From: Bacteroidota bacterium
Lineage (GTDB): Bacteria > Bacteroidota > Bacteroidia > AKYH767-A > OLB10
Reading direction: 5' to 3'
Length of the DNA stretch: 64,000 nucleotides
NCBI GenBank assembly: GCA_016717325.1
Contig: JADKFV010000003.1
Location: 124,001-188,000, forward strand
Under the pieces are notes generated by a model. That model worked only from the letters and a program-made list of their open reading frames with translations, made no database searches and had not been told where the DNA came from. This document shows, in pieces, positions 50,111 through 61,200 of the stretch. Numbering within the stretch: position 1 is the stretch's first letter; the number at the start of each line of letters is the position of its first letter. The position numbers and the translations under genes were made by a program.

Positions 50111-51285
50111 ATGTTTAAGGGAATTTCGCGTTTAGTATTAATATTGGCTGCTATTAGTTTGTTTACTGATATTGCCAGTGAGTTACTATATCCCGTTATG
50201 CCCATGTATTTAAAAACCATTGGCTTCTCCATTGCAGCAATTGCATTGCTCGAAGGATTTGCCGAAGCCATAGCAGGATTAAGCAAAAGCTATTTTGGGG
50301 CTTTGTCTGATAAATACAATACGCGATTACCTTTTGTACAAGCGGGCTATGGTATATCTGCATTGGCAAAAATATTACTTGCAGCAACATCTGCAATTCC
50401 TTTTGTATTCACATCACGCTTTGCCGATAGAATGGGAAAAGGTCTGCGCACAGCAGCGCGCGATGCCATGCTTGCCGGTGAAAGCACGCCACAAAACAAA
50501 ACTTCGATTTTCGGTTTCCACCGTGCTATGGATACCACAGGTGCCGCTATTGGGCCTGCCATTGCCCTTGTTTATTTATATTATCATCCTCAGGATTATA
50601 AAACTTTATTATGGGTGGCGGCAGTTCCCGGCCTCATCGCAGTGCTTTTAACTTTTACTTTAAAAGAGAAAAAGAATATAGAACCCAAATCGAAAAAAGT
50701 TTTTTTCAACTTTTGGGATACTGGAAAATTGCTTCGAAAGGATATAAATTTTTATTCGGCATTGCCATTATTTTTGCATTGGTAAATAGTGCCGATGCAT
50801 TATTACTTCTCATGCTAAAAACCAAAGGATACAGCGATACCAAAGTGATTTCGTTGTATGTGATTTACAATCTATGTTATGCGTTGGTAGCTTACCCAAT
50901 AGGTTTGCTTGCCGATAAAATTGGAGTAAAGAAAATAGTAGTAACTGGTTTAGTTCTCTTTTCCATTGTTTATTTTTGGTTAGTACGTGTCGACAATTTT
51001 CCATTATTGATATCGCTATTACTGTTGTATGGTTTGTATGCCGCATGTTTCGAGTCGGGGATAAAAAGTTTAATAATAAGTAACAGTGAAAAAAATCAAC
51101 ATGCTTCAGCTTTAGGATTTTATAGTGGATGGGCAAGCGTGTCGGCATTGGGTGCTGCTGCCTGGACAGGTTGGCTTTGGCAGCACAGTGGAATGCAATG
51201 GCCATTTACAGTAAGTGCCTGTGTTGCTTTGTTGTGTGCATTGCTATTGTTTTATAATAAGAATACCCAATCAGTTCAAAATTAA
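50111..51285 (+). CDS. MFS transporter (frameshifted)
   Basis: A major facilitator permease of about 392 residues with twelve predicted helices once restored. Start at 50111 (MFKGISRLVLILAAISLF) is preferred to an upstream ATG. Helix 2-3 loop LSDKYNTRLP and RFADRMGKGLRTAARDAM match MFS drug/metabolite exporters. One base is missing near 50722 (NFWD to YWKIASKGYKFLFGIA), and the second half continues LVNSADALLLLMLK, YALVAYPIGLLADKIGVK to the end. The transported compound is unknown. Confidence 0.82.
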
Positions 51286-51291
51286 CTTTTA

Positions 51292-51299
51292 TACATTTG
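51292..51299 (+). promoter_or_regulatory. Possible -7 box for the polyprenyl synthase gene
   Basis: TACATTTG fits TAnnTTTG and lies 45 bp upstream of the GTG start at 51345. No -33 TTG found at normal spacing. Confidence 0.35.
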
Positions 51300-51344
51300 C
51301 ACGCTTACTATAATTAAAAAAAGAGCAGCACTAATTTCAAATTT

Positions 51345-52322
51345 GTGAATTATAATTTAGCTGAAATAAAAAAACCTATAGAGCACGAAATGCGCGAATT
51401 TGAAAACGCATTTCGGCAAGCCATGAAAAGCAAAGCTCCTTTGCTCGATAAAATAATGCACTATATTGTTCAGCGTAAAGGGAAACAAATGCGGCCCATG
51501 TTTGTGTTTTTTACGGCCGGCTTGTGTGGCACTATCAACAAATCTACATACAACGGTGCTTCGCTTATCGAACTACTGCATACGGCAACGCTGGTTCACG
51601 ATGATGTCGTAGATGATAGCAATTTGCGCAGAGGTTTTTTTTCTATCAATGCATTATGGAAAAATAAAATTGCTGTGCTCGTGGGCGATTATTTATTGGC
51701 AAAAGGATTGTTGCTAAGTGTACAAAACAAAGATTACGATTTGCTCGAAATAGTTAGTAATGCTGTGCAAATGATGAGCGAAGGTGAGTTACTCCAAATT
51801 GAAAAAGCACGCAAGCTCGATATTGACGAAAGTGTTTATTACGAAATTATACGCAACAAAACGGCTTCGCTTATTGCCTCGTGTTGTGCTGTGGGCGCAG
51901 CTTCTGTAAAAACATCTGTAGAAGTGATAGAAAACATGCGCTTGTTTGGCGAGTACATTGGCATGGCATTTCAAATTAAAGATGACTTGTTCGATTTTGA
52001 AAAAACATCGAAAACAGGTAAGCCTTCGGGAATAGATATTAAAGAGCGCAAACTTACATTGCCATTGATTTATGCTTTAACGCAATCAACCTCAACCGAA
52101 AAAAGAAACATCATCAACATTATAAAGAATCACAATACCGAAGATAAACGCGTGGCCGAAGTGTTGCAATTTGTTCAGGATAAAAATGGAATGCAATACG
52201 CTGTAAGCAAGATGAATGAATTTCGGAAAAAGGCCGAAGATATTCTTGCACAATTTCCCGAATCCGAGTATCAATCCTCATTAAAAAAATTGATTGCATA
52301 CACTGTGGAAAGACAGGCGTAG
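51345..52322 (+). CDS. Trans-polyprenyl diphosphate synthase (IspB-type)
   Basis: Builds long-chain all-trans polyprenyl diphosphate, probably for the menaquinone side chain. Both aspartate-rich motifs are present: LVHDDVVDDSNLRRG and QIKDDLFDFE. GKQMRPMFVFF and SGIDIKERKLTLPLIYAL are the expected neighbours. A GTG start at 51345 gives 325 residues, normal for the family. The chain length cannot be read reliably, but the residues before the first motif are small, favouring a long product. Confidence 0.9.
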   Translation: MNYNLAEIKKPIEHEMREFENAFRQAMKSKAPLLDKIMHYIVQRKGKQMRPMFVFFTAGLCGTINKSTYNGASLIELLHTATLVHDDVVDDSNLRRGFFSINALWKNKIAVLVGDYLLAKGLLLSVQNKDYDLLEIVSNAVQMMSEGELLQIEKARKLDIDESVYYEIIRNKTASLIASCCAVGAASVKTSVEVIENMRLFGEYIGMAFQIKDDLFDFEKTSKTGKPSGIDIKERKLTLPLIYALTQSTSTEKRNIINIIKNHNTEDKRVAEVLQFVQDKNGMQYAVSKMNEFRKKAEDILAQFPESEYQSSLKKLIAYTVERQA

Positions 52323-52382
52323 TTTTTATAATCTGATTGTAAACTAGATTCATGTAATATAATTTTTTGCAACAACCTCCAT

Positions 52383-54344
52383 TTACACCGGGAATTCTAT
52401 AACAACCGTTGTTCCTTTATCCAAAGTAGAATCGAAATTTACATTACCATTTAAGAATGCAACACGCGAGATAATATTTTTTATGCCTGCACCATCTTGT
52501 TGCATCGCTTTGTTATAATTGAATCCTTTTCCGTTATCTTCTACCATAAGTGTAATTTCATTATCGTGCCGCACAAGTTGTATGCTTACAAAATTTGCTT
52601 GCGAATGTTTAATAATATTATTGATAAGCTCTTGCAATATTCTAAACAAAAAAGATTCCGTTGTTTTGTTTATCGGTTTATCTAATCCAATAATTTCGAG
52701 TTCTACTTTCAACTTTCCTGACGAAGAAATTTTATCTACGAACTCGCGTATAGCCTTCGCTAAACCCGATTTTATAAGCATGTTGGGCATCATATTGTGC
52801 GATATGCTTCGTACTTCTTTTGCCGACTCATCTATCATATCAATAGCGTTTTGTAGGTTTATTTGCTGTTCATCGTTTTCAATTTTTAGTATCGATTGCA
52901 AGTTCGAAACATTCATTTTTGCTGCCGATAATAGTTGCCCTACGCCATCATGCAAATCCTGACCTATGCGTTGACGTTCGTTTTCTTCGGCATCTATCAC
53001 TGCTTTCGATCGCAGTTCCTGTTGCTTCAATATTTCACGATTGAGTATTTCTTTTTGTTTGCTTTTATTGATGATATAAAAAATGTAACCCAACAATGCC
53101 AGCAAACTAATAATGGTAATGAGAATAATGATGCGCGTTTTTTGTGTCGAAATAGCAAGGTCTTTTATTTCATTTTGTTGGGCAAGTATTTTATTTTCTT
53201 TTTCTTTTTTTTCCGTTTCGAATTTCACTTTCATCTCTTCCATCGTTTTTTGCTTGGCATCGTTAAGCAACGAATCGGAGGCGGCATTAAATAAATCCTG
53301 ATAATAATATGCTTTTTTATAATCGCTTCTCTTAGAGTATGCTTGTGCTAAGATGCTGTAATTCTTTTTTAAAATATTTAATGCCTGCGCTTGCTTTGCA
53401 AAGTCAATACTTTTTGTACTCCATTCAATTGCTTCAGTGTGGCGGTTGTCGAGCAAATAAACATCGCCCAAATTCATTGTTGATTGCGCCATGCCATTTA
53501 CATCATCAATTTGTTTTGCATAGTCGAACGAGAGATTGTGATATTTCAATGCCTTTGCATATTCTTTTTTGTTGGAGTATGCATAACCAAGTCCGGTATA
53601 TGCCACCGATGTATTATATAAATCATCATTCTTTTTTGCCAGTTGTATAGCCAAATTCGAAAAGTATATTGCCGAATCATTTTCTTGCATTGATGCCATA
53701 ATGGACCCTATGTTGGTATAAATGCCGGCCATGGATGTGTTCGATGTATCATCATTCAACAATGCCCTACTTTTGTTGAAATAAAATAGTGCATTTTTAT
53801 TATCAGGTAATTCGCCATAAACGGCACCAAGGTTTACATACCCTTCACTAATTCGTTGTGTATCGCCATTGGCTTCTTCTATTTTTATTGATTGTAAAAA
53901 ATATTGCAGAGCCATATCGTACCAACCTCTGTAACGATATACATTACCAATATTATTTAATACTGCCGCAATGCCAAGCGAATCTTTTGTGCGTTCGTAA
54001 ATTTTCATGCACAAGTTGTAATTAGAAATAGCCTCGTCCATTTGCCCTGTCATGGTTTGGGCTATGGCGGTAATGTTATATGACTTGGCAAGCAGAAAAT
54101 CGTTTTTTGTTTTTAATGCAATAGGCAGCGCCATTTTCAAAAGCGTTTTTGCTGAATCGGGATTTTGCTGCATCACGGTCCAGCTTAATTCTATAAGCGC
54201 TTTGCAATGGTTGGTGTCGTTAGCATTTTTATTTATAATGTAAGCTAAACTATCTGCATATTTATTTTGCCCACCTGCCGGATTCGAAAAAATGAAAACT
54301 GCTAAAACGAAATTTATAATAAAAGCATTGCGAAAAATTTGCAT
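52383..54344 (-). CDS. TPR-containing NarL-type sensor histidine kinase
   Basis: Start at 54344 (MQIFRNAFIINFVLAVFIFS) gives a signal peptide; a further upstream start would run into the divergent regulator gene. About six TPR repeats (e.g. AAVLNNIGNVYRYRGWYDMA, VAYTGLGYAYSNKKEYAKAL) are followed by a membrane helix (IIILITIISLLALLGYIFYI), a HisKA_3 box (RQRIGQDLHDGVGQLLSAAK, His phosphosite) and HATPase_c (ELINNIIKHS, VEDNGKGFN). Length about 653. It is paired with a LuxR-type regulator across a 109-bp divergent gap. Confidence 0.9.
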   Translation of the reverse strand: MQIFRNAFIINFVLAVFIFSNPAGGQNKYADSLAYIINKNANDTNHCKALIELSWTVMQQNPDSAKTLLKMALPIALKTKNDFLLAKSYNITAIAQTMTGQMDEAISNYNLCMKIYERTKDSLGIAAVLNNIGNVYRYRGWYDMALQYFLQSIKIEEANGDTQRISEGYVNLGAVYGELPDNKNALFYFNKSRALLNDDTSNTSMAGIYTNIGSIMASMQENDSAIYFSNLAIQLAKKNDDLYNTSVAYTGLGYAYSNKKEYAKALKYHNLSFDYAKQIDDVNGMAQSTMNLGDVYLLDNRHTEAIEWSTKSIDFAKQAQALNILKKNYSILAQAYSKRSDYKKAYYYQDLFNAASDSLLNDAKQKTMEEMKVKFETEKKEKENKILAQQNEIKDLAISTQKTRIIILITIISLLALLGYIFYIINKSKQKEILNREILKQQELRSKAVIDAEENERQRIGQDLHDGVGQLLSAAKMNVSNLQSILKIENDEQQINLQNAIDMIDESAKEVRSISHNMMPNMLIKSGLAKAIREFVDKISSSGKLKVELEIIGLDKPINKTTESFLFRILQELINNIIKHSQANFVSIQLVRHDNEITLMVEDNGKGFNYNKAMQQDGAGIKNIISRVAFLNGNVNFDSTLDKGTTVVIEFPV

Positions 54345-54453
54345 CCGAGTTATTGTTTGAAAAATTTGTTTCAAATGTATACTATTGATTTTATTTTTTG
54401 ATAATTTACATTGCTTTTTATTTTGGTAAAACATAAAAATATTTTTCGTTGCT

Positions 54454-55083
54454 ATGAATAGTAAAATCACCATTTTTATTCTTGACGATCATCAAATGTT
54501 GATTGATGGCTTGTCGGCCTTGTTGAAAAACGAAAAAGAATTTCACATTGTCGGAACATCTAATTTTCCTGAAAAAGCATTGGATGAGATTTTAAAATTA
54601 AAACCAAATATTTTACTCACCGATGTAAATATGCTCATTATGTCGGGCATTGAAGTGATAAAGAAATTGAAGCCACTTTTGCCCGATACAAAGTTTATTG
54701 CACTATCAATGGCTGGCGACCGTCAAACAATTACTGATATGATTCATGCGGGAGCATTGGGTTTTATTTTGAAGAATACCGGCAAGCAAGAATTGATATT
54801 GGCATTGCAAAAAGTAGCTACAGGTAAAAATCATTATAGTGACGATATAGCACAAACCCTGGCGCAATCAATTTTGCAACCTGCTCAAAATAATTTGCTC
54901 ACCACACGCGAACTGGAAATTGTAAAACTTATTGATAAAGAATACACCAACGCGCAAATTGCGGATCAACTTTTCATAAGTGAACGAACTGTAGAAACGC
55001 ACCGCAAAAATATTTTTCGCAAGTCCGAAACCAAAAGTGTATTGGGGCTAATAAATTGGGCGCGTGCCAATAGCTTATTGTAA
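54454..55083 (+). CDS. NarL/LuxR-family response regulator
   Basis: A receiver domain (ILDDHQMLIDG acidic pair, phospho-Asp57 in LLTDVNM, KNTGKQE Lys loop) is followed by a LuxR helix-turn-helix (LTTRELEIVKLIDKEYTNAQ, ISERTVETHRKNIFRK). Length 209 is typical. Its divergent neighbour is a HisKA_3 kinase, its likely partner. The large surface protein gene downstream on the same strand is a candidate target, but this is inference. Confidence 0.92.
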   Translation: MNSKITIFILDDHQMLIDGLSALLKNEKEFHIVGTSNFPEKALDEILKLKPNILLTDVNMLIMSGIEVIKKLKPLLPDTKFIALSMAGDRQTITDMIHAGALGFILKNTGKQELILALQKVATGKNHYSDDIAQTLAQSILQPAQNNLLTTRELEIVKLIDKEYTNAQIADQLFISERTVETHRKNIFRKSETKSVLGLINWARANSLL

Positions 55084-55290
55084 TTGACCACATACTTTTT
55101 GATGTTTAATATCCGTACCAGTGGGTATCTCAAAATACGTTGTATTGGGTATTGATTTTCCTTTTTTAATTTTCCTATTTTGAAGTCGAAAGTCAATCAT
55201 GCTGGAAGCTTCATTTTTCGAAGTGAAAACATTTTCGGATTGATTAATTTAAAACTCCTGTATTGCTAAATAATTTTAAAAATTTTGAAT

Positions 55291-58200
55291 ATGAAAAATT
55301 ACTTTATTTCGATGTTGATGCTGGTTGCCATTTTCTGCAACCATAACGTACATGGCGCAAATGTAAGTTGGAACAATGTGGCCGGTGGTAACTGGAGTGT
55401 GGGTGCAAACTGGAGCAATGGCAGTGGGCCTGGTGCCAATGATACTGCTGTTATTTCTCTAAACGGAACTTACACTGTAACCATGGACATGAATGTGAAC
55501 TGCCAAAAATTAGTGTTGGGCGGTAATAGCGGCACCCAAACATTGTCAGCTTCAAGCTTTTCATTAACCATAGGCAAAGGTGCAACCATCAACCCCAAAG
55601 GTTTGCTTTATCTTTATGGGTGCACGGTAACAGGAAATCTTGCCATGGTAAATAATGGCCAAATTCAATTGGTGTATGCCAACACATTTAATATTAACTT
55701 GGTAAATAACGATACCATTGAAGTATGGCATTACAGTAATTATATCAATCAAAATTATACAGCCGCATCGGGCTCGGTTATTTTGTTCAATTGTAAAAGT
55801 TACACAACGGGATTAACATTTGCTACTGGGTTTAACAACAGCGGTAAAATAGTGTTCAATAGCGTGACCGGTTACAATGCATCATTGGCAATCACTACCG
55901 GCACACTTAATAACACTGCGAGTGGTGTGATTGAAGCAAGCGGAATTTATAATCTCAGCTATACCATATCGGGCATTGTAACTAATGCAGGCAACATAAA
56001 TGTAAATAACAATTTAAGTTTTACGTCATCGTCAAATTTGACAAATACCGGAACCATAACTATTGCCAATGGATATATACTCAGCATAACCAATAGTACA
56101 TACACACATACTTCGGGAAATGTAAACGGCACCGGAAAATTTTATTTCGAAGGATCGACTGCAAATTTTAATGTAGCTAGTATGCCGGGAAAATATCTTG
56201 AGTTTTATACAACAGTAATCAATAGTACATTTTTACCTATCACCAATGCAAAAAAAATCCGTCTCATTTATGGTAACACTATTAACTGTGCTCTGTTTAA
56301 TACCGATACAATTCTCATAGGGCACTATGGCAATGTAATGAGCGGTGCACTCACTACTTCGCCTGCCTCGCGCATTATTATGGATGGTGCTTCATATAGC
56401 ACACAAATCAACATATCGAAAAGTTTTACTAATAATGGAAAAATAATTTTTGCCAGCACCACTGGATATGGATGTACTTTCGCTGTTGATAGTGGACCAA
56501 TAATTAACTCAGGTTCGGGCGAAATTCTCAGCGCTGGTGTTACTACAGCAAATTATTTATATGCAGCAGTAAATAATCTTGGAACCATAACTGCCACTCA
56601 AAGCCTTACATGGCAAAAAGCCGATTCATCAAAAACAAATGGCACAATAAATATTGCAGCGGCTATGACTTTGAATTTTGCCGCGGGGTCATTGTCGGTA
56701 AATGGTGGTTCTATTTCGGGGCCAGGCACACTTTCTTTTAATGGTTCTACTTATATCGAAAATCTTGCAAACATGCCCTCGCTGCCTGTAATTATGTCTT
56801 CGGCACAATTGAAATCCAATGCAGCTTTGATAAATAATTATGGAAATCTTCAATTGATTTATGGCAATACCATTTATGCAAATTTGAAAAATAAAAACAC
56901 CGGAACTATTCGTCTATCGCATTATGCTAATACAATGCATGGTAAATTTAGCAACGAGGCCGGCAGCACATTGTCGCTCGATGGTGCTAACTATACAACC
57001 GATATAACATTCGACAGTGCCTTTGTAAATAATGGCAATATAGATTTACGGGGCGTTACAGGTTATGGTTCTACAATAATAGTTTCGAATGGTGAATTAA
57101 CAAACAACAGCACTGGTACAATACATTCTTTCGAATACGGGCCGCATTACATTACTGCAAGCATCAATAATAAAGGTACTATGATCATCGATTTAAGTTG
57201 CACTCTTAATAAAGCCAACGGATTGCATAGCAATAACTCAGGTGCGAGTATAACAATAGCCGCAAGCCAACCACTAACAATACAAAATGCAAGATTTGAC
57301 TATAATGCAGGAAGTATTACTGGCGCAGGAGCTTTATATTTCGACAATACAGTTTATAACCTTGCCGTTGCAAATTTCCCTTCGGTATATCATACCTTTT
57401 ATAATTCGAAAGTGGAGGCTACCGGAGTTGTTGGTAATAGTACCACATTACAATTTTTATATAACGATAGCATTAAAGCATCAATAAATAATAAAGCAAC
57501 GGGTGTTATACGTGTATCGCATTATTATAATTATATGACGGGTACTTTTACAAATGTTGCCGGCTCTAAAATTACAATTGATGGAGCAAATTATACTTCC
57601 GATTTATACGTTCTGAATGGATTTACAAACAAGGGTACTATAGAACTTACGTCACTTACAGGATATGGCTCGGGATTGTATATTCAAAATGGTGTGCTAA
57701 CAAATGATACCAATGCAACTATTAATGTAATAATAGGAGTAGGTGGTGCGCGAACTTTGAACGGAAAAATAACAAACAATGGTTCACTCAAAATTGGATA
57801 TGAATTGAGCAGCACGAGTTCCTCATTTATTAATAATGCCGTTGGCACTGTAAGTGGTTTGTATAATTTGACATTAACAGGCACACGCTTTTTAAATAAT
57901 GGAACCATTACTCCAGGGCCAATTACCGGAGTATTAGGAATAAGTGGCGATGCAAAAAATTCAGCAACTGCAATTTACAATATGCAAATAGGAGGCTTAA
58001 CCCCCGGCACCCAACACGATCAATATAACGTTACCGGTGCCGATACATTAAATGGTGCTTTGAATGTTTCGCTCATCAATGGTTATGTGCCTACTCTTGG
58101 CGATAGTTTTATTGTTTGCAACTACGGTACTCGTGTTGGAACATTTTCGAGTGTGACTGGAAATATACCGGGAGGCTATTCATGGAATATTTTTTATAGA

Positions 58201-61200
58201 AACAACTACGCAGTTATACGTGCCGGCAATCCTTCTAACCTTACCATAGTTGCAAGTGCAGGGCCTAACGGATCTATATCGCCATCGGGCAATGTGTCGG
58301 TGGTGTACAATGCAAACCAAATATTTACCATTACACCAAATTCGAATTATGTTATCGATTCTGTTATTGTAGATGGCGCATATGCTGGCAAGCAATCCAC
58401 TTATACCTTTACTAATGTGACAGCAAACCATACCATTGTTGCAAAATTTTCTATTCCGGGTTATACCATTACTGCCAGTAAAACCGGCAATGGTACCATT
58501 ACACCCAGTGGAGCTGTGAATGTAAATAATGGTGGTTCACAAACATTTAATTTTGCTCCTGCCAATACGTGTAGTGCCATCGATAGTATAATTGTTGATG
58601 GTAGTTTTATCGGTACACCTGCAAGTTACACTTTCAATAATGTGACTGCAAATCATACTATAAAAGCAGTATTTCGCACAGGAGTGAGCATGACTTCGGG
58701 CAGTGGCACGTTTTCATTTTGTGCCGGTGATAGTTTAACACTTAGTGCTGCTGCAGGTTTCAATGCTTATTTATGGAGCAATGGAAAATCAACCCAATCA
58801 ATAATTGTAAAAACCGGTGGTACGTATACTGTTACTGTTACCGGAACCGGAGGATGTCAAACTTCAACTCAACGAGCGGTAACAGTAAATCCATTGCCAA
58901 CGGTAACATTTACAAATCCTTATGCTGCAACTGCAAATAAAGTTTGCTTTACCGATGCGGGAGTAGTTCTGAACAGTTATGGAACGCCTGCCGGTGGCGG
59001 ATTTACAGGCACTGGCGTGTACTACAATGGATTTGGCACATATAGTTTTGTTCCTTCTACTACATACGGTGCGCGTACTTTGGTATACACTTACACCAAT
59101 ACCAATGGTTGTACAAAAACAGCAAGTACTGTTATTACTGTGGATAGTAATACTATCGTAAATGCCGGTGGCGATCAGATAAAATGTGGTGGAAGCAACG
59201 CTGTGCAATTAGCCGCTACAAAAGGTGGTAAATCAACAGCAACTACATGGAGTACTAGTGGTACAGGCACTTTCAATAATGTAAATGCACTCAATGCCAT
59301 TTATACTTTATCCTCTGCCGATATAAATGCGGGCAGTGTAACATTGACAATTACAACAGCGGATCCTGTTGGTACGTGTGGACCCGTTAACGACAATATG
59401 GTTATTACAATTTATCAAAATGCCGTGGCCAATGCGGGCTCAAATGTTCCGGTGTGTGTGCCAAATGTGGTTGGATTAAATGGCTCTATCACAGGTTATC
59501 CGCTTGCTACACCACTTTGGTCATCAACAGGCAGCGGCACATTTGCAAATGCTACTGCGCTCAACACAACTTATACAGCATCAACAGCCGATATAAATGC
59601 AGGTAAAGTATTTTTAATTCTCAGGCCGATAGATCCAAATGGGCAATGTTCATTCACTGGCGATACACTCGAAGTTTGGTTCGATAAATATACCGTTACT
59701 GCAGGTGCAAATGTGGTAGCATGTGGAACTACAACTGTAGCAATTACCGCTTCAAAATCTACTGCAGTAACTTCAACAGTGTGGACAACAAATGGAACGG
59801 GAACATTCGGCAATGCAAATGCCTTGAATACAAATTACACATTATCAAATGCTGACAAAGCCCTTGGCGGAGTAACATTAACAATAACAACAAACGATCC
59901 CACCGGTCCATGTGGTGCAAAAAGCAGCAGTTTATTTGCAACGTACAAAGCAGCCACTGCCGATGCAGGCCCGGCCATAGTTTGTGGCGATTCTATCTGG
60001 CAATTGAATGGAACATACTCTGCAGTACCCGGCACTTTTTGTAATGCGTCATGGTCTTCATTAGGAACCGGTACGTTTAATAACGCAAATATTTTCAACC
60101 CGGTTTATACTGCTTCCACTGCCGATAAAACTGCAGGCAAAGTGAAGTTGGTTTTAAGCTTGATTGATCAAGCCGGGCAATGCAGTAACTTTATAAAAGA
60201 TACAATTGAAGTTTGGTTTAACCCTCATTATACGGTAAATGCCGGGCCCGATTCAGCGTTTATTTGTGGCGATAAAGTATTAACATTGAATGGCTCAAAG
60301 CAAAAAGCAACAAGCACTGTTTGGAGTACAAGCGGTACCGGCACTTTTGCAAATGCCAACGCCTTATCAACTACCTACACTTTTTCCAATGCCGATACAG
60401 CAGCTAATATCATTACATTATATCTTACATCGAACGACCCCACAGGACCTTGCTTTGTTGTAGTTGATAGTATGAAAGTGGTAATCAAAGATGTGCCTAA
60501 AGCTACAGCTGGCACCAACTCTCCTGTGTGCATAACAGCGAATTTAAATTTAACTGCCAGTGGCGGTAGTACTTATGTTTGGAGTGGGCCAAATGCATAT
60601 TCATCCACTTTGCAAAATATTGTTCGTGGCAATGCAAGTTTACAAATGGCTGGTACGTATACCGTTACAGTTACCAATAATGTTGGCTGCTCTAAAACTG
60701 CTACCACCGTAGCTAGTATAATTAACTGTAATTGTATTCCTGCCATAGTGCAAACCGGCAAAACAAATGTTTCGTGCTTTGGCGGAACAAATGGTACTGC
60801 AACAACAACCATTACCAATGTTGCAGGACCATTTACTTATTTATGGAGCAATGGACAAACTACTGCAAACGCATCGGGGTTAGTTGCCGGAACGTATACT
60901 GTTACTGTTACTACTACGCCCAATTGCACAGGCACGGCATCGGTTACTATTACACAGCCTCCGGTTATAGCGCTTGCGGCTATAGTTACCAGCGCCACGT
61001 GTGGCAATGCCAATGGTAGTATACAAATGCAAACGGTTGGCGGTACTCCCCCTTACTCTTTTAGCTGGAATACAGTTCCCATTCAAACTACTTCTGTTAT
61101 AAGCAGTTTGTTGCCCGGTAATTTTACCTGCATTGTTACTGATGCCAATGGCTGTACAAAATCGAAAGCTGGCATTGTGGTAAATGTGGGCAATCCAATT